A DNA stretch of 64,000 bases from Pseudomonas mediterranea CFBP 5447. Its GTDB lineage: Bacteria > Pseudomonadota > Gammaproteobacteria > Pseudomonadales > Pseudomonadaceae. Shown here piece by piece: positions 10,486-19,718 of this stretch. The DNA lies in NCBI RefSeq assembly GCF_000774145.1, contig NZ_KN322983.1:496001-560000 (forward strand). The letters are read 5' to 3'. The first letter of the stretch is position 1; the number at the start of each line of letters is the position of its first letter. The position numbers were made by a program, and so were the translations under genes. The notes beneath the pieces are model-generated. The model searched no databases. It saw only the letters and a program-made list of their open reading frames with translations, and was not told where the DNA came from.

Positions 10486-11442
10486 ATGAAGTTGCCATTC
10501 GCTGGACGCCTTCTCGCTGTCGCCATGCTCGCGGCCGCATCCACTGCATTGCCGTTCTCCTCGGCATTCGCCCAGGCCGCTGAAAAACCCAAGGTCGCCC
10601 TGGTCATGAAATCCCTGGCCAACGAATTCTTCCTGACCATGGAAGATGGCGCCAAGGCCTATCAGAAGGAACACTCCGCCGATTTCGACCTGATCTCCAA
10701 CGGGATCAAGGATGAAACCGACACCGCCAACCAGATCCGCATCGTCGAGCAGATGATCGTGTCCAAGGTCGACGCCCTCATCATTGCGCCTGCCGATTCC
10801 AAGGCCATGGTGCCGGTGATCAAGAAAGCCGTCGACGCCGGTATCACGGTGATCAACATCGACAACCAACTCGACCCTGCCGTGGTCAAGAGCAAGAACA
10901 TCAATGTGCCGTTCGTAGGCCCGGACAACCGCAAGGGTGCGCGCCTGGTCGGTGAATACCTGGCCAAGCAACTCAAGGCCGGTGACGAGGTCGGCATCAT
11001 CGAAGGCGTGTCCACCACCACCAATGCCCAGGCGCGGACCGCGGGCTTCAAGGATGCAATGGAAGCGGCGCAGGTCAAGGTCGTGTCCCTGCAATCGGGC
11101 GATTGGGAAATCAACAAGGGCAATCAGGTCGCTGCGTCGATGCTCAGCGAATACCCGAACATCAAGGCGTTGCTGGCCGGTAACGACAGCATGGCAGTCG
11201 GCGCGGTATCCGCGGTGCGCGCTGCGGGCAAGGCCGGCAAGGTGCAAGTGGTCGGCTACGACAACATCAATGCCATCAAACCAATGCTCAAGGACGGTCG
11301 TGTCCTGGCGACCGCCGACCAGTTTGCTGCCAAGCAGGCGGTCTTCGGTATCGAGACGGCCCTGAAGATCCTCAAGGGCGAGAAAGTCGATAGTGGTGCC
11401 AATGGCGTGATCGAAACGCCGGTCGAGCTGGTTACGAAGTAA
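10486..11442 (+). CDS. rbsB: Ribose ABC transporter, periplasmic binding protein
   Basis: A 318-residue type I sugar-binding protein with a signal peptide (about 1-31, ending AFAQA). Two Rossmann-like lobes follow, with family landmarks VALVMKSLANEFF (ligand contact near the start), ADSKAMVPVIKKA, and VVGYDNINAIKPML near the C-terminus. It captures ribose in the periplasm and delivers it to RbsC. It is the first gene behind a LacI-type operator and is followed by a strong hairpin that could favour its expression over the downstream genes. Confidence 0.93.
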   Translation: MKLPFAGRLLAVAMLAAASTALPFSSAFAQAAEKPKVALVMKSLANEFFLTMEDGAKAYQKEHSADFDLISNGIKDETDTANQIRIVEQMIVSKVDALIIAPADSKAMVPVIKKAVDAGITVINIDNQLDPAVVKSKNINVPFVGPDNRKGARLVGEYLAKQLKAGDEVGIIEGVSTTTNAQARTAGFKDAMEAAQVKVVSLQSGDWEINKGNQVAASMLSEYPNIKALLAGNDSMAVGAVSAVRAAGKAGKVQVVGYDNINAIKPMLKDGRVLATADQFAAKQAVFGIETALKILKGEKVDSGANGVIETPVELVTK

Positions 11443-11461
11443 TCGTCCTGACGATGTAGTG

Positions 11462-11485
11462 GTGCTCGCCCATCCGGGCGAGCAC
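11462..11485 (+). other. Intercistronic hairpin between rbsB and rbsA
   Basis: A perfect 10-bp stem (GTGCTCGCCC / GGGCGAGCAC) with a 4-nt loop lies 19 bp after rbsB and 13 bp before rbsA. With no T-run it is more likely an mRNA-stabilising or attenuating element than a full terminator. Such hairpins often keep the binding protein in excess over its permease. Confidence 0.75.
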
Positions 11486-11498
11486 GTGGAGAGTCTTT

Positions 11499-13052
11499 AT
11501 GTCCGTTTTCGACCCGAACGCTGTCCTGACCGTCAGTGGCATCGGTAAAACCTATGCCCAGCCGGTACTGAGCGACATCGACCTGACGTTGATGCGCGGT
11601 GAAGTGCTGGCGCTGACCGGTGAAAATGGCGCCGGTAAAAGTACCCTGTCCAAGATCATCGGTGGGCTGGTGACACCGACGACCGGGCAGATGCAATTCC
11701 AGGGGCAGGACTATCGCCCCGGCAGCCGTACCCAGGCTGAAGAGCTGGGCGTGCGGATGGTGATGCAGGAACTCAACCTGCTGCCGACCCTGTCCGTGGC
11801 CGAAAACCTGTTCCTCGATAACCTGCCCAGTCGCGGCGGCTGGATCAGCCGCAAGCAGTTGCGCAAGGCTGCCATGGAAGCCATGGCCCAGGTAGGGCTC
11901 GACGCAATCGATCCCGACACCCTGGTCGGCGAGCTGGGCATCGGTCACCAGCAGATGGTCGAGATCGCCCGCAACCTGATTGGCGATTGCCATGTGCTGA
12001 TTCTCGACGAACCGACCGCCATGCTGACGGCGCGCGAGGTCGAGATGCTGTTCGAACAGATCACCCGCCTGCAGGCCCGGGGCGTTTCGATCATCTACAT
12101 TTCCCATCGCCTCGAAGAACTGGCACGGGTCGCCCAGCGCATTGCGGTGCTGCGCGACGGTAACCTGGTCTGCGTCGAGCCGATGGCCAATTACAACAGC
12201 GAGCAGTTGGTGACGCTGATGGTCGGTCGGGAGCTGGGCGAGCATATCGACCTGGGGCCACGGCAGATCGGCGCGCCGGCCCTGACCGTCAAAGGCCTGA
12301 GCCGTTCCGACAAGGTCCGCGATGTGTCCTTCGAAGTCCGCAGTGGCGAGATATTCGGCATCTCCGGCCTGATCGGGGCAGGGCGCACCGAACTGCTGCG
12401 ACTGATCTTCGGCGCCGATGCGGCCGACAGCGGTACCGTTGCATTGGGTTCGCCGGCCACCGTCGCCAACATCCGTTCGCCGGCCGATGCGGTGGCCCAT
12501 GGCATTGCCTTGATCACCGAGGACCGCAAGGGCGAGGGTTTGCTATTGACCCAATCCATTGCCGCCAACATTGCCTTGGGTAACATGCCGGAGATTTCCA
12601 GTGCCGGTATCGTCAACGGCAATGACGAACTGTCCCTGGCCCGGCGGCAGATCGATGCCATGCGCATCCGCAGTTCCAGCCCGACACAGCTGGTGTCCGA
12701 GCTGTCGGGCGGCAATCAGCAGAAGGTGGTGATCGGCCGCTGGCTCGAACGCGATTGCTCGGTGCTGTTGTTCGACGAGCCGACCCGTGGTATCGACGTC
12801 GGCGCGAAATTCGACATCTATGCGTTGCTCGGCGAGTTGACCCGCCAGGGCAAGGCGCTGGTTGTGGTGTCCAGCGACCTGCGGGAACTGATGCTGATCT
12901 GTGACCGGATCGGCGTGCTGTCCGCCGGCCGCTTGATCGACACCTTCGAGCGCGACAGCTGGACCCAGGATGACTTGCTTGCCGCCGCATTCGCCGGCTA
13001 CCAGAAACGTGACGCGTTGCTCAACGAAGCGACGCCTAGGGAATTTTCATGA
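11499..13052 (+). CDS. rbsA: Ribose ABC transporter, double ATPase subunit
   Basis: The 517-residue protein has two fused ABC domains. Domain 1 has Walker A GENGAGKST (about 43-51) and Walker B VLILDEPTAML. Domain 2 has a degenerate Walker A region (GLIGAGRTELL), an intact signature LSGGNQQKV and Walker B VLLFDEPTRGIDVGAK. This asymmetry is normal for RbsA/XylG-type carbohydrate ATPases. It energises ribose import through RbsC. The stop overlaps the rbsC start (ATGA). Confidence 0.95.
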   Translation: MSVFDPNAVLTVSGIGKTYAQPVLSDIDLTLMRGEVLALTGENGAGKSTLSKIIGGLVTPTTGQMQFQGQDYRPGSRTQAEELGVRMVMQELNLLPTLSVAENLFLDNLPSRGGWISRKQLRKAAMEAMAQVGLDAIDPDTLVGELGIGHQQMVEIARNLIGDCHVLILDEPTAMLTAREVEMLFEQITRLQARGVSIIYISHRLEELARVAQRIAVLRDGNLVCVEPMANYNSEQLVTLMVGRELGEHIDLGPRQIGAPALTVKGLSRSDKVRDVSFEVRSGEIFGISGLIGAGRTELLRLIFGADAADSGTVALGSPATVANIRSPADAVAHGIALITEDRKGEGLLLTQSIAANIALGNMPEISSAGIVNGNDELSLARRQIDAMRIRSSSPTQLVSELSGGNQQKVVIGRWLERDCSVLLFDEPTRGIDVGAKFDIYALLGELTRQGKALVVVSSDLRELMLICDRIGVLSAGRLIDTFERDSWTQDDLLAAAFAGYQKRDALLNEATPREFS

Positions 13053-14026
13053 AAACCGCATCTGCCGTCAGCAAGCCGAGTGGCAACTTCTATGGCCTCG
13101 GCACCTACCTGGGCCTGGCCGGCGCGCTGCTGGCCATGGTCGCGCTGTTCTCGGTCCTGAGCAGCCACTTCCTTTCCTATGACACGTTCAGCACCCTGGC
13201 GAACCAGATTCCCGACCTCATGGTGCTGGCGGTCGGTATGACGTTCATCCTGATCATCGGTGGCATCGACCTGTCGGTGGGCTCGGTGTTGGCGTTGGCG
13301 GCCTCGACGGTCAGCGTCGCAGTGCTCGGCTGGGGCTGGAGCGTCTGGCCATCGGCCTTACTGGGCATGGCCGTGGCGGCGCTGGCGGGGACCGTTACCG
13401 GTTCGATCACCGTGGCGTGGCGGATTCCATCGTTCATCGTCTCCCTTGGCGTGCTGGAAATGGCCCGTGGCCTCGCGTACCAGATGACCGGGTCCCGGAC
13501 GGCTTATATCGGCGACTCCTTCGCCTGGCTATCCAACCCGATCGCGTTCGGTATTTCACCGTCCTTCATCATTGCCTTGCTGGTGATCTTCATTGCCCAG
13601 GCCGTGCTGACCCGTACGGTATTCGGCCGCTACCTGATCGGCATCGGCACCAACGAAGAAGCGGTGCGCCTGGCCGGTATCAATCCGAAGCCCTACAAGA
13701 TCCTGGTATTCAGCCTGATGGGCTTGCTGGCCGGCGTGGCGGCGCTGTTCCAGATTTCCCGCCTGGAGGCGGCGGACCCGAACGCGGGCTCAGGGCTCGA
13801 ACTGCAGGTCATCGCCGCGGTGGTGATCGGTGGTACCAGCCTGATGGGCGGGCGCGGTTCGGTCATCAGCACGTTCTTTGGCGTGTTGATCATCTCCGTG
13901 CTGGCAGCGGGCCTGGCGCAGATCGGCGCGACAGAACCGACCAAGCGCATCATTACCGGTGCGGTGATCGTGGTCGCGGTGGTGCTGGATACCTACCGCA
14001 GCCAGCGCGCCAGCCGGCGGTCCTGA
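13049..14026 (+). CDS. rbsC: Ribose ABC transporter, permease
   Basis: A 325-residue very hydrophobic permease with multiple membrane segments and the family blocks MTFILIIGGIDLSVGSVLAL (about 64-83) and VIGGTSLMGGRGS (about 259-271), the latter being the ATPase-contact region of the RbsC/AraH family. It forms the inner-membrane channel for ribose. The ATG overlaps the rbsA stop by 4 bp; rbsR follows 3 bp after the stop. Confidence 0.95.
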   Translation: MKTASAVSKPSGNFYGLGTYLGLAGALLAMVALFSVLSSHFLSYDTFSTLANQIPDLMVLAVGMTFILIIGGIDLSVGSVLALAASTVSVAVLGWGWSVWPSALLGMAVAALAGTVTGSITVAWRIPSFIVSLGVLEMARGLAYQMTGSRTAYIGDSFAWLSNPIAFGISPSFIIALLVIFIAQAVLTRTVFGRYLIGIGTNEEAVRLAGINPKPYKILVFSLMGLLAGVAALFQISRLEAADPNAGSGLELQVIAAVVIGGTSLMGGRGSVISTFFGVLIISVLAAGLAQIGATEPTKRIITGAVIVVAVVLDTYRSQRASRRS

Positions 14027-14029
14027 GCC

Positions 14030-15049
14030 ATGGCGACGATCAAGGATGTAGCGGCGCTCGCGGGGATTTCCTACACGACGGTGTCCCATGTCGTGAACAA
14101 GACCCGGCCGGTCAGCGAAGAGGTACGACTCAAGGTCGAGGCGGCGATCCAGCGTCTCGACTATGTACCCAGCGCAGTGGCTCGTTCGCTCAAGGCCAAG
14201 ACCACGGCGACCATCGGCCTGCTGGTGCCCAACAGCCTCAACCCCTACTTTGCCGAGTTGGCCCGGGGCATTGAGGATTACTGCGAGCGCAACGGTTATT
14301 GCGTGATCCTGTGCAATTCCGACGACAACCCGGACAAGCAGCGCAGTTACCTGCGGGTGCTGCTGGAAAAACGTATTGACGGCCTGATCGTCGCTTCCGC
14401 CGGTGGCGACGTCGGCCTGGCGCAAGGCTTGAAAGGTGTGCGCACGCCCATGGTCATCGTCGACCGCGGGCTGGACGGCGTCGATGCGGACCTGGTGCGC
14501 ATCGATCACGAATACGGTGCGTACCTGGCAACCCGACACCTGCTGGAGTTGGGGCACCGCGATATCGCTTTTATCGGTGGGCCGGCGGACACCAGTGTGG
14601 CGCAGATGCGCCTGGCCGGTTACTGCCGTGCGCTGAAGGAGGCGGGGATTGAACTGCCTGTCGAGCGTATGCTCGAAAGCGATTTCACCAGCACCGGCGG
14701 CTATCGCGCCGCAGCCGAATTGCTTGAACAGCAGCCACCCAGTGCGATTTTTGCGGCCAACGACATGATCGGCATCGGTGTGCTGCGAGCCGCCGCCGAG
14801 CGCAATGTGCGGGTGCCCAGCGAACTGTCGGTCATCGGTTTCGACGATATTCAGATGAGCCGTTATGTCTACCCGGCGCTGACCACGGTGGGGCAATCGA
14901 TCCTGCAACTTGGCGAGATGGCGGCGGAAGTGCTGTTGCGGCGGATCGCCACGCCCGGGCTGGTCACCGATCAACGGATCGTGACGCCCAGCATTGTCTT
15001 GCGGGAGTCGACCGCGCCGCTGTCAGGCGCATTCGCCCAGTACCGCTGA
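14030..15049 (+). CDS. rbsR: LacI-family ribose operon repressor
   Basis: A 339-residue LacI/GalR regulator. The N-terminal helix-turn-helix is MATIKDVAALAGISYTTVSH, followed by the hinge helix region (PSAVARSLKAKTT). The rest is a periplasmic-binding-protein-like sensor domain. It lies inside the rbs operon, 3 bp after rbsC and ahead of rbsK. Ribose (or a phosphate of it) is the expected inducer by homology. The perfect CGCAAACGTTTGCG palindrome before rbsB is the likely operator. Confidence 0.92.
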   Translation: MATIKDVAALAGISYTTVSHVVNKTRPVSEEVRLKVEAAIQRLDYVPSAVARSLKAKTTATIGLLVPNSLNPYFAELARGIEDYCERNGYCVILCNSDDNPDKQRSYLRVLLEKRIDGLIVASAGGDVGLAQGLKGVRTPMVIVDRGLDGVDADLVRIDHEYGAYLATRHLLELGHRDIAFIGGPADTSVAQMRLAGYCRALKEAGIELPVERMLESDFTSTGGYRAAAELLEQQPPSAIFAANDMIGIGVLRAAAERNVRVPSELSVIGFDDIQMSRYVYPALTTVGQSILQLGEMAAEVLLRRIATPGLVTDQRIVTPSIVLRESTAPLSGAFAQYR

Positions 15050-15072
15050 ACCGAATGGATGAGTAGTGACGT

Positions 15073-15987
15073 ATGTCTGCAAAAGTAGTGGTAATAGGCA
15101 GCCTGAACATGGACCTGGTGACCCGCGCGCCGCGTCTGCCCCGGGGCGGTGAAACGCTGATCGGCGAGTCGTTCTCCACCATTGCGGGGGGCAAGGGTGC
15201 CAACCAGGCGGTAGCCGCCGCGCGCCTGGGGGCTCAGGTCTCCATGGTCGGTTGTGTGGGCAGCGATGCCTATGGCCAGGAGTTGCGAGGCGCGCTGCTG
15301 GCCGAAGGCATCGATTGCCAGGCCGTCAGTGTCGTGGAGGGGGCCAGCGGTGTGGCGCTGATCGTGGTCGATGACAACAGCCAGAATGCGATTGTCATCG
15401 TCGCCGGTGCCAATGGTGCGCTCACGCCTGAGGTACTGGACGGCTTCGACAAGGTGCTGCAAGGCGCCGATGTCATCATCTGCCAGCTTGAAGTACCGGA
15501 TGCCACGGTCGGCCATGCGCTCAAGCGCGGCCGCGAGTTGGGCAAGATCGTCATCCTCAACCCGGCGCCGGCTTCCCGTGCGCTGCCGACCGACTGGTAC
15601 GCGTGTGTCGACTATCTGATTCCCAACGAAAGCGAAGCCGCCATGCTGAGCGGGCTGGCGGTGGATTCCCTGGAAACCGCCGAAGCGGCCGCGGCGCAGT
15701 TGATCGCCGCGGGTGCCGGCAAGGTGGTCGTGACGCTGGGCGCCCAGGGGCTGATGTTCGCCAACGGCTCGAGCTTCGAACACTTCCCGGCGCCGCGGGT
15801 CAAGGCTGTGGACACCACAGCGGCGGGGGATACCTTTGTCGGTGGTTTCGCGGCGGCCCTCGCCAATGGAAAAAGCGAAGTCGACGCGATTCGCTTCGGT
15901 CAGGTCGCCGCGGCGCTGTCGGTCACCCGCGTCGGGGCCCAGCCCTCCATCCCCACATTGCTGGAAGTACAGGCTTTCAAATCATGA
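15073..15987 (+). CDS. rbsK: Ribokinase
   Basis: A 304-residue PfkB-family kinase that phosphorylates ribose to ribose 5-phosphate with ATP. Motif 1 is present as [16 protein letters not shown] (about 39-54), and the catalytic motif 2 as [15 protein letters not shown] (about 245-259, Asp of GAGD-type as AAGD). The start ATG at 15073 has a poor SD, but matches the family N-terminus [15 protein letters not shown]. It overlaps rbsD by 4 bp (ATGA). Confidence 0.95.
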   Translation: MSAKVVVIGSLNMDLVTRAPRLPRGGETLIGESFSTIAGGKGANQAVAAARLGAQVSMVGCVGSDAYGQELRGALLAEGIDCQAVSVVEGASGVALIVVDDNSQNAIVIVAGANGALTPEVLDGFDKVLQGADVIICQLEVPDATVGHALKRGRELGKIVILNPAPASRALPTDWYACVDYLIPNESEAAMLSGLAVDSLETAEAAAAQLIAAGAGKVVVTLGAQGLMFANGSSFEHFPAPRVKAVDTTAAGDTFVGGFAAALANGKSEVDAIRFGQVAAALSVTRVGAQPSIPTLLEVQAFKS

Positions 15988-16388
15988 AAAAGACACCCTT
16001 GCTGAATGTGGCCCTCTCACGACTGATCGCCTCCCTCGGCCATGGCGATAAGGTGGTCATCGGTGACGCCGGGCTACCGGTCCCTCCCGGGGTCGAGTTG
16101 ATCGACCTGGCTCTGACCCATGGCATCCCGGATTTCGTCAGTACCCTGAAAGTGGTGCTCAGTGAAATGCAGGTGGAAAGCCATGTGCTGGCCACTGAAA
16201 TATTCGATAAACAGCCAGCGGCCCTGTCGACGCTCGAGTCGTTGCAGGCCGAAGGTGCAATGGGGACGCGTGAGCTGGTCAGTCATGAGCAATTCAAGGT
16301 CCTCAGCCGACAAGCTCGAGCGATTGTTCGCACAGGAGAATGCTCTCCGTACTGCAACGTTGTACTGATTGCTGGAGTAACCTTCTAA
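15984..16388 (+). CDS. rbsD: D-ribose pyranase
   Basis: A 134-residue RbsD/FucU-family mutarotase that interconverts pyranose and furanose ribose, supplying the furanose used by RbsK. The conserved N-terminus [24 protein letters not shown] includes the catalytic His of HGD. The C-terminal block [17 protein letters not shown] is also typical. Start overlaps the rbsK stop (ATGA). The next gene begins 22 bp downstream. Confidence 0.95.
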   Translation: MKKTPLLNVALSRLIASLGHGDKVVIGDAGLPVPPGVELIDLALTHGIPDFVSTLKVVLSEMQVESHVLATEIFDKQPAALSTLESLQAEGAMGTRELVSHEQFKVLSRQARAIVRTGECSPYCNVVLIAGVTF

Positions 16389-16410
16389 AACCCCGCACAA
16401 GGAGTGCACC

Positions 16411-17439
16411 ATGCACCGCTATGCTCAGAAAATGCATCAACTGTTCCGGAGTCTGCTGCTGTTGTCACTGATCACCGCTACGAGCGCCCAGGCGGCGGAA
16501 AAAATCGATCTGATCATCGACACCGATCCCGGGGCCGACGATGTGGTTGCCTTGTTGTTCGCCCTGGCATCCCCTGAAGAACTGCAGATCCGCGCGCTGA
16601 CCACCGTTGCCGGCAACGTGCGCCTGGACAAAACCTCCCGCAACGCTCGCCTGGCCCGGGAGTGGGCAGGGCGCGAAGAGGTGCCGGTATACGCCGGTGC
16701 GCCGAAGCCGATGATGCGCACGCCGATCTACGCGGAAAACATCCATGGCAAGGAAGGCCTGTCGGGTGTCACCGTCCATGAGCCGAAAAAAGGCTTGGCC
16801 AAGGGTAACGCCGTCAACTACCTGATCGACACCCTCAAGGCCGCCAAGCCCCACAGCATCACCATTGCCATGCTCGGTCCGCAGACCAACCTGGCCCTGG
16901 CGCTGATCCAGGAGCCGGACATCGTCCAGGGCATCAAGGAAGTGGTGATCATGGGCGGTGCGCACTTCAATGGCGGCAACATTACGCCGGTGGCTGAATT
17001 CAATCTGTTCGCCGACCCACAGGCGGCGGAAGTGGTCGCCAAGAGCGGTGTGAAGCTGACCTACCTGCCGCTGGACGTGACTCACAAGATCCTCACCAGT
17101 GACGCTCGCCTCAAGCAGATCGCGGCCGTGAACAACAATGCCAGCAAGCTGGTGGGCGATATCCTCAACGAGTACGTCAAGGGCGATATGGAACACTACG
17201 GCATGTCGGGTGGGCCGGTGCATGACGCGACGGTGATTGCCTACCTGCTCAAGCCGCAGCTGTTCACCGGTCGCTCGGTCAACGTCGTGGTGGACAGCCG
17301 CGAGGGGCCGACTTTCGGCCAGACCATCGTGGATTGGTATGACGGCCTGAAGGCGCCGAAGAATGCATTCTGGGTGGAAAACGGCGATGCCCAGGGCTTC
17401 TTCGACCTGTTGACCGAGCGTCTGGCACGTCTCAAGTAA
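16411..17439 (+). CDS. Exported inosine/uridine-preferring nucleoside hydrolase
   Basis: A 342-residue nucleoside hydrolase with a signal peptide (about residues 1-29, ending TSAQAAE), so it should act in the periplasm. The calcium-binding signature DTDPGADDVVALLFA (about 37-51), the ITPVAEFNLFADP segment and the late catalytic motif GGPVHDATVIAYLL are all intact. The enzyme splits ribonucleosides into base and ribose. As the last gene of the rbs cluster, 22 bp behind rbsD, it would release ribose at the site where RbsB captures it. Base preference cannot be read from sequence. Confidence 0.92.
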   Translation: MHRYAQKMHQLFRSLLLLSLITATSAQAAEKIDLIIDTDPGADDVVALLFALASPEELQIRALTTVAGNVRLDKTSRNARLAREWAGREEVPVYAGAPKPMMRTPIYAENIHGKEGLSGVTVHEPKKGLAKGNAVNYLIDTLKAAKPHSITIAMLGPQTNLALALIQEPDIVQGIKEVVIMGGAHFNGGNITPVAEFNLFADPQAAEVVAKSGVKLTYLPLDVTHKILTSDARLKQIAAVNNNASKLVGDILNEYVKGDMEHYGMSGGPVHDATVIAYLLKPQLFTGRSVNVVVDSREGPTFGQTIVDWYDGLKAPKNAFWVENGDAQGFFDLLTERLARLK

Positions 17440-17458
17440 CCTGCCTCAAGCACAAGAC

Positions 17459-17548
17459 CTGTGGGAGCGAGCCCGCTCGCGATAGGATCGTCAGTCGACA
17501 ATAGGTTGGCTGGTCCGCCGCCATCGCGAGCAAGCTCGGCTCCCACAG
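17459..17548. repeat. REP inverted pair
   Basis: Two opposed REP palindromes with small changes (GCCCGCTCGC left, CAAGCTCGGC right) lie in the gap after the nucleoside hydrolase gene. Confidence 0.9.
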
Positions 17549-17563
17549 GTGCTGTGTGTCGCC

Positions 17564-17761
17564 TCAATCCGTGGCCTCGACGACGCTTGGGTAGCGCTCG
17601 AATGCCTGCTGGATGAAATTCCGGGCCACTTCCGTCCCCAGTTCCTTCACCAACAGCTCTATACCGATGATTGCCAGTTCCTCGGGGCTGCCAGGGCTGT
17701 AGGAGCTGTGGCCCTCCGACCATTTGGCCTTGATGGTGGCTTCGATGCTGATGATGCTCAT
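17564..17761 (-). CDS. Small conserved hypothetical protein
   Basis: A 65-residue soluble protein beginning MSIISIEATIKAKWSEGHSS and ending in an amphipathic helical region (LLVKELGTEVARNFIQQAFERYP). No signal peptide or membrane segment is seen, and I cannot name a family. The ATG at 17761 is chosen because the upstream extension is Arg/Pro-rich and looks non-coding; the SD is poor. It faces a REP pair downstream and diverges from the gene at 17893. Confidence 0.6.
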   Translation of the reverse strand: MSIISIEATIKAKWSEGHSSYSPGSPEELAIIGIELLVKELGTEVARNFIQQAFERYPSVVEATD

Positions 17762-17892
17762 GGCAAGGGCTCGCGGGGTGGGAGGTCTGTAGATTGAGTT
17801 AACCACTTTTGCCCTGGGTTTGGCACTGCGACTTAGGCATTGGGGGAGGGCTGTGCGACACTTGTTTTTTGGATTGTTCAAGGAACCCTGCC

Positions 17893-18198
17893 GTGCAGAT
17901 CGATTTGAACGCGCCTGACGGGCTGACCCTCGACGCCGTCCGCCAGTTGCTGGCATCGGCCAGCGATGACGAACACACCCAATTGCGCGTGACCAAGGGT
18001 GGTATTGCCTACCTGTCTTCGGGCGTGGTGGGGGGAACCGACATCAATGGCCTGCTGTTTCGACTTGAGACGTGGGCAAAGGGCTCGGGTTATGTCGGGC
18101 GAGTCGCTGCCAGTGATGAGGTCTGGGTGATGCAGATCTATAACGCGCTGAAAGACAATTGGCCGAATCCGCCCTTCGACTACATTGATGTTTATTGA
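17893..18198 (+). CDS. Small hypothetical protein
   Basis: A 101-residue protein from a GTG at 17893 with AAGGA 8 bp upstream. It begins VQIDLNAPDGLTLDAVRQLL and ends PPFDYIDVY, and has no membrane segment. An in-frame ATG at 17809 would add 28 Cys/Gly-rich residues and has no SD, so the GTG is preferred. I do not recognise the family. It resembles small cytosolic proteins that are sometimes cargo or immunity-like, but nothing here proves that. Confidence 0.65.
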   Translation: MQIDLNAPDGLTLDAVRQLLASASDDEHTQLRVTKGGIAYLSSGVVGGTDINGLLFRLETWAKGSGYVGRVAASDEVWVMQIYNALKDNWPNPPFDYIDVY

Positions 18199-18362
18199 GC
18201 GCTGAACATATTCAGTCACGATTCATGTCTGACCAGCGGTGCGGGCTCAGGCAAACTGCCGGTTTTCCAAGTGGAAGAGCGGGGCGCCGGCCTTCTACTG
18301 AAACCAAGCTTCGTTTGGGTTGTCGCACGCTCTCTGTTTATTGATCAACGAAAGGAGGCTTC

Positions 18363-18674
18363 ATGCCTTGGAAGCTCGCGTCATTGGGTATTTTGCTGGC
18401 CGCCGGATTCCTGCACGGTTGCAGCAGCGCTGAATCGTCCCCTGATCCGGTTGCCGCCGAGACTCATTACGATCGCTGCGAAGCGAAGGGCGCCGAGTTT
18501 GCCATCGGCAAACAGGCCTCGCCGCAATTGCTGGAACAGGCCCGCACCCGTTCCGGCGCGCAGATTGCCCGGATCCTCAAGCCCAACGACATGGTGACGC
18601 TTGAGTACCGATCCGATCGCCTGAATCTCAATACCGACGCTAACCTGGTGGTCAATCGGGTGAACTGCGGCTGA
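18363..18674 (+). CDS. Peptidase inhibitor I78-like lipoprotein
   Basis: A 103-residue lipoprotein with lipobox LHGC (Cys about residue 20). The mature part has the I78-family pattern: a Cys followed by AIGKQASPQLLEQARTRSGA, then MVTLEYRSDRLNLNTD and a final VNRVNCG. I78 proteins resemble small serine protease inhibitors of the potato-inhibitor type, so this one may protect the envelope from proteases. The SD AAGGAGG precedes ATG 18363 closely. A bidirectional terminator follows about 80 bp downstream. Confidence 0.8.
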   Translation: MPWKLASLGILLAAGFLHGCSSAESSPDPVAAETHYDRCEAKGAEFAIGKQASPQLLEQARTRSGAQIARILKPNDMVTLEYRSDRLNLNTDANLVVNRVNCG

Positions 18675-18755
18675 CTGCCCTGGAGCAGGAGGATCATTCC
18701 CATGCTCCCCGTGGGAATGCAGCCAGGGACGCCTTGCGTCCCAACAGCCGCCCAT

Positions 18756-18786
18756 AAAAAACCCCGTCACATGGACGGGGTTTTTT
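18756..18786. terminator. Bidirectional intrinsic terminator
   Basis: The hairpin AAAAAACCCCGTC-ACAT-GGACGGGGTTTTTT has a GC-rich stem flanked by A- and T-tracts, so it works in both directions, between the I78-like gene (+) and the cold-shock gene (-). Confidence 0.93.
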
Positions 18787-18800
18787 AGCGCACCGAGAAA

Positions 18801-19013
18801 TTACTCTGGGCGAACTTGTGCAGCTTGCATACCCTTTTGGCCTTTCTCAGCCACGAAGGAAACGGTCTGGCCTTCTTTCAGGCTTTTGAAACCGTCGCTT
18901 TCGATAGCTTTGAAGTGTACGAACAGGTCGTCACCGCCACCTTGAGGAGTGATGAAGCCGAAGCCTTTTTCATCGTTGAACCATTTAACGGTGCCGGTTT
19001 GGCGATTAGACAT
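18801..19013 (-). CDS. cspA: CspA-family cold-shock protein
   Basis: A 70-residue single cold-shock domain. RNP1 (KGFGFI) and RNP2 (LFVHF) are intact within [22 protein letters not shown]. It is a cytoplasmic single-stranded RNA/DNA-binding chaperone that loosens mRNA structure. The ATG at 19013 has GGAG at good spacing; an in-frame extension to 19076 is not family-like. The symbol is by family. Which csp paralogue it is cannot be fixed without a genome comparison. Confidence 0.93.
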   Translation of the reverse strand: MSNRQTGTVKWFNDEKGFGFITPQGGGDDLFVHFKAIESDGFKSLKEGQTVSFVAEKGQKGMQAAQVRPE

Positions 19014-19303
19014 GGTGTATCTCCAAGAAACATATATTTTCAGTAGTGCTGTGCTGCTCAGGCCAACTGGGCACACCCGGGTATCATAGTCGAAATGTTC
19101 GATTTGGGAGCCCCCCGGACGTGCTGTTTGCCGAACAGTCGTCTTTTCTTTACTGCCTAATCCCGCTGTAAGCCCCGGTTTTAAAGGGTTTCAGCCAAAA
19201 GTAAAGGCGATAAAAAAAGCTGTAAAACCTGCAAAATTCGTCTGAAAAAAGGCAAATTCGGGGTTTTTCATGGGCTCAAGGCAGTCTTGAAAGGCCTGTC
19301 CGC

Positions 19304-19606
19304 TCATTTTTTCTTCGAGGGGGTGGCCTTGCATTTGGCGATCTGTCCGAGCGCCTTTTGCTGCAATTCCACGGGCGCCTTGTTGTCCATCAGGGCCTGG
19401 ATATCGGCGGCCGGGTAGGACTTGATCGCATCGGCGCCACAGGCACAGTGGGATTTGGCCGCCGCCGCGCCGATCTGGGGCGTGGCCGCCTGAGTGCACT
19501 GGGCCATGTATTTCTCACGCTCGCCTTTTGGCCAGTCGGCGTGGGCGGTCAGCGGGAGCAGCAGGGCGAAGGGGGCGACTGCTGCCAATAACGTGTTCAG
19601 ACGCAT
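19304..19606 (-). CDS. Small secreted hypothetical protein with conserved cysteines
   Basis: A 100-residue protein with a signal peptide (MRLNTLLAAVAPFALLLPL, cleavage after THA) and a mature segment containing four cysteines (MAQCTQAA, SHCACGAD, AKCKATP) that probably form disulfides in the periplasm. The C-terminus is PSKKK. SD AAGGAG precedes the ATG. No named family recognised. Upstream lies a REP pair. Confidence 0.75.
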   Translation of the reverse strand: MRLNTLLAAVAPFALLLPLTAHADWPKGEREKYMAQCTQAATPQIGAAAAKSHCACGADAIKSYPAADIQALMDNKAPVELQQKALGQIAKCKATPSKKK

Positions 19607-19718
19607 GCTGGGATGCTCCTTTTGGGTCGATGTATTGTTATCAGAGGTATTGCGGGGCGTTTCAGTTCAGCACTCTGGCATAAAAACCAGGGGTTTACGC
19701 TTGTTGCCGAACAAGGCC

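Noticed and set aside
17809..17892. Upstream ATG for the small gene at 17893
   Set aside because: No SD and a Cys/Gly-rich leader; the GTG with AAGGA at 8 bp fits better.
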